Shown: piece by piece, positions 24,410-24,757 of the stretch
Position numbering within the stretch: the first letter of the stretch is position 1
How the letters are laid out: every line of letters starts with the position of its first letter
Assembly: GCA_964418425.1 (NCBI GenBank)
Contig: CAYQLT010000034.1
Span: 1 to 24,757, forward strand
Direction of reading: 5' to 3'
DNA length: 24,757 nucleotides
Source: CAYQLT01 sp964418425
GTDB lineage: Bacteria > Bacillota > Limnochordia > Limnochordales > Geochordaceae
The notes under the pieces: generated by a model
Told to the model about the DNA's origin: nothing
The model's input: the letters and a program-made list of their open reading frames with translations, nothing else
Database searches by the model: none
Position numbers and translations under genes: made by a program

Positions 24410-24757
24410 CCGGCCAGCGGGCCTGTAAGCCGGATTCTGTCGTCGGGGGGCCATCCCTCTAGGGCGGACGTTGCCGCCCGCCTCCAGCGACCAACCCGAG
24501 GGGCATCGAGGCGGGCCACCTCCGGGGCCCCTCCTACTTGGTCTTGCTCCGGGTGGGGTTTACCCAGCCGGCCGGTCACCCGACCGCTGGTGAGCTCTTA
24601 CCTCACCATTTCACCCTTGCCGGACCCGCCTGCCGTGCCCCCACCGGAGGCAGTCGGGCAGGCACAGCCCGGCGGTATGTTTCTGTGGCACTTTCCCTGG
24701 GGTCGCCCCCGCCGGGCGTTACCCGGCACCCTGCCCTGTGGAGTCCGGACTTTCCTC
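24410..24757 (-). ncRNA. rnpB: RNase P RNA, bacterial type A (5' end outside window)
   Basis: This is the catalytic RNA of RNase P, which matures tRNA 5' ends. Reading the minus strand from the window edge, conserved elements appear in the correct order. GAGGAAAGTCCGGACTCC is at the very edge, followed by AGGGTGCCGGGTAACGCCCGG and CCACAGAAACATACCGCC. Then come AAGGGTGAAATGGTGAGG with TAAGAGCTCACCAG, GGTAAACCCCACCCGGAGCA with AGACCAAGTAGG, GAGGGATGGCC, and the terminal GACAGAATCCGGCTTACAG. This order and the linker architecture match the E. coli (type A) form. By comparison with E. coli, roughly the first 60 nt lie beyond the window. The 3' end is approximate, near 24408-24415. It is transcribed toward tkt. 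Confidence 0.95.

Noticed and set aside
24185..24454. Small minus-strand frame between tkt and rnpB
   Set aside because: It spans the 3' end of the RNase P RNA and the tkt leader, has no conserved motif, and its composition is explained by GC content.
1..24757. CRISPR arrays, insertion sequences, tRNAs, phage genes or toxin-antitoxin pairs
   Set aside because: No direct repeat arrays, transposase motifs, tRNA T-loop/CCA patterns or phage-like genes were found by reading both strands. The only regular repeat is the MraZ box triplet.

Overview
The window is a very GC-rich (roughly 70 %) bacterial chromosome segment that is almost entirely coding, with many GTG starts and 4-nt stop/start overlaps. 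Gene content points to a high-GC, deep-branching Bacillota lineage of the Limnochordia / Symbiobacteria / Thermaerobacter type. The reasons are a dcw cell-wall cluster with a PASTA-bearing SpoVD-type PBP, a MurE with the meso-DAP signature, a fadN-fadA-fadE operon in the Bacillus gene order, a ComB/YitC-like protein, and a type A RNase P RNA. The organism call is inference from gene content, not from a marker search.

Region 1 (1-13153, all minus strand) is the division and cell wall (dcw) cluster. Read in the direction of transcription it is mraZ, rsmH, an ftsL-like gene, spoVD/ftsI-type PBP, murE, murF, mraY, ftsW, murG, murA, ftsQ and the 5' third of ftsZ. Genes overlap or lie within about 75 nt of each other, so one long transcript is likely. 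Upstream of mraZ are three AGTGG boxes at an exact 10-nt period, the expected operator for MraZ. The cluster lacks murD (mraY runs straight into ftsW), murC and murB (murG is followed by murA) and ftsA (ftsQ is followed by ftsZ). The genes present cover UDP-GlcNAc entry (MurA), the third and fifth peptide additions (MurE, MurF), lipid I and II synthesis (MraY, MurG), septal polymerisation and crosslinking (FtsW, PBP) and divisome assembly (FtsQ, FtsL, FtsZ).

Region 2 (13422-15849) holds a divergently transcribed GT4 glycosyltransferase (plus strand). It converges on a pfkA-HIT gene pair (minus strand) and overlaps the HIT gene tail to tail by 127 bp. The PfkA has Gly in place of the usual Asp in the GGDGS ATP/Mg motif.

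Region 3 (16047-21395, minus strand) is a complete fatty-acid beta-oxidation operon, fadN-fadA-fadE. It encodes a fused hydroxyacyl-CoA dehydrogenase/enoyl-CoA hydratase, a thiolase and an acyl-CoA dehydrogenase.

Region 4 (21473-24757) contains a ComB-family 2-phosphosulfolactate phosphatase (plus strand), a convergently overlapping transketolase (minus strand, 110-bp overlap) and the 3' part of rnpB (minus strand, cut by the window edge). No CRISPR array, insertion sequence, phage gene or tRNA was seen. I found no clear candidate for an entirely new system. The most notable points are the gaps in the dcw cluster, the altered PfkA motif and the two long convergent gene overlaps.
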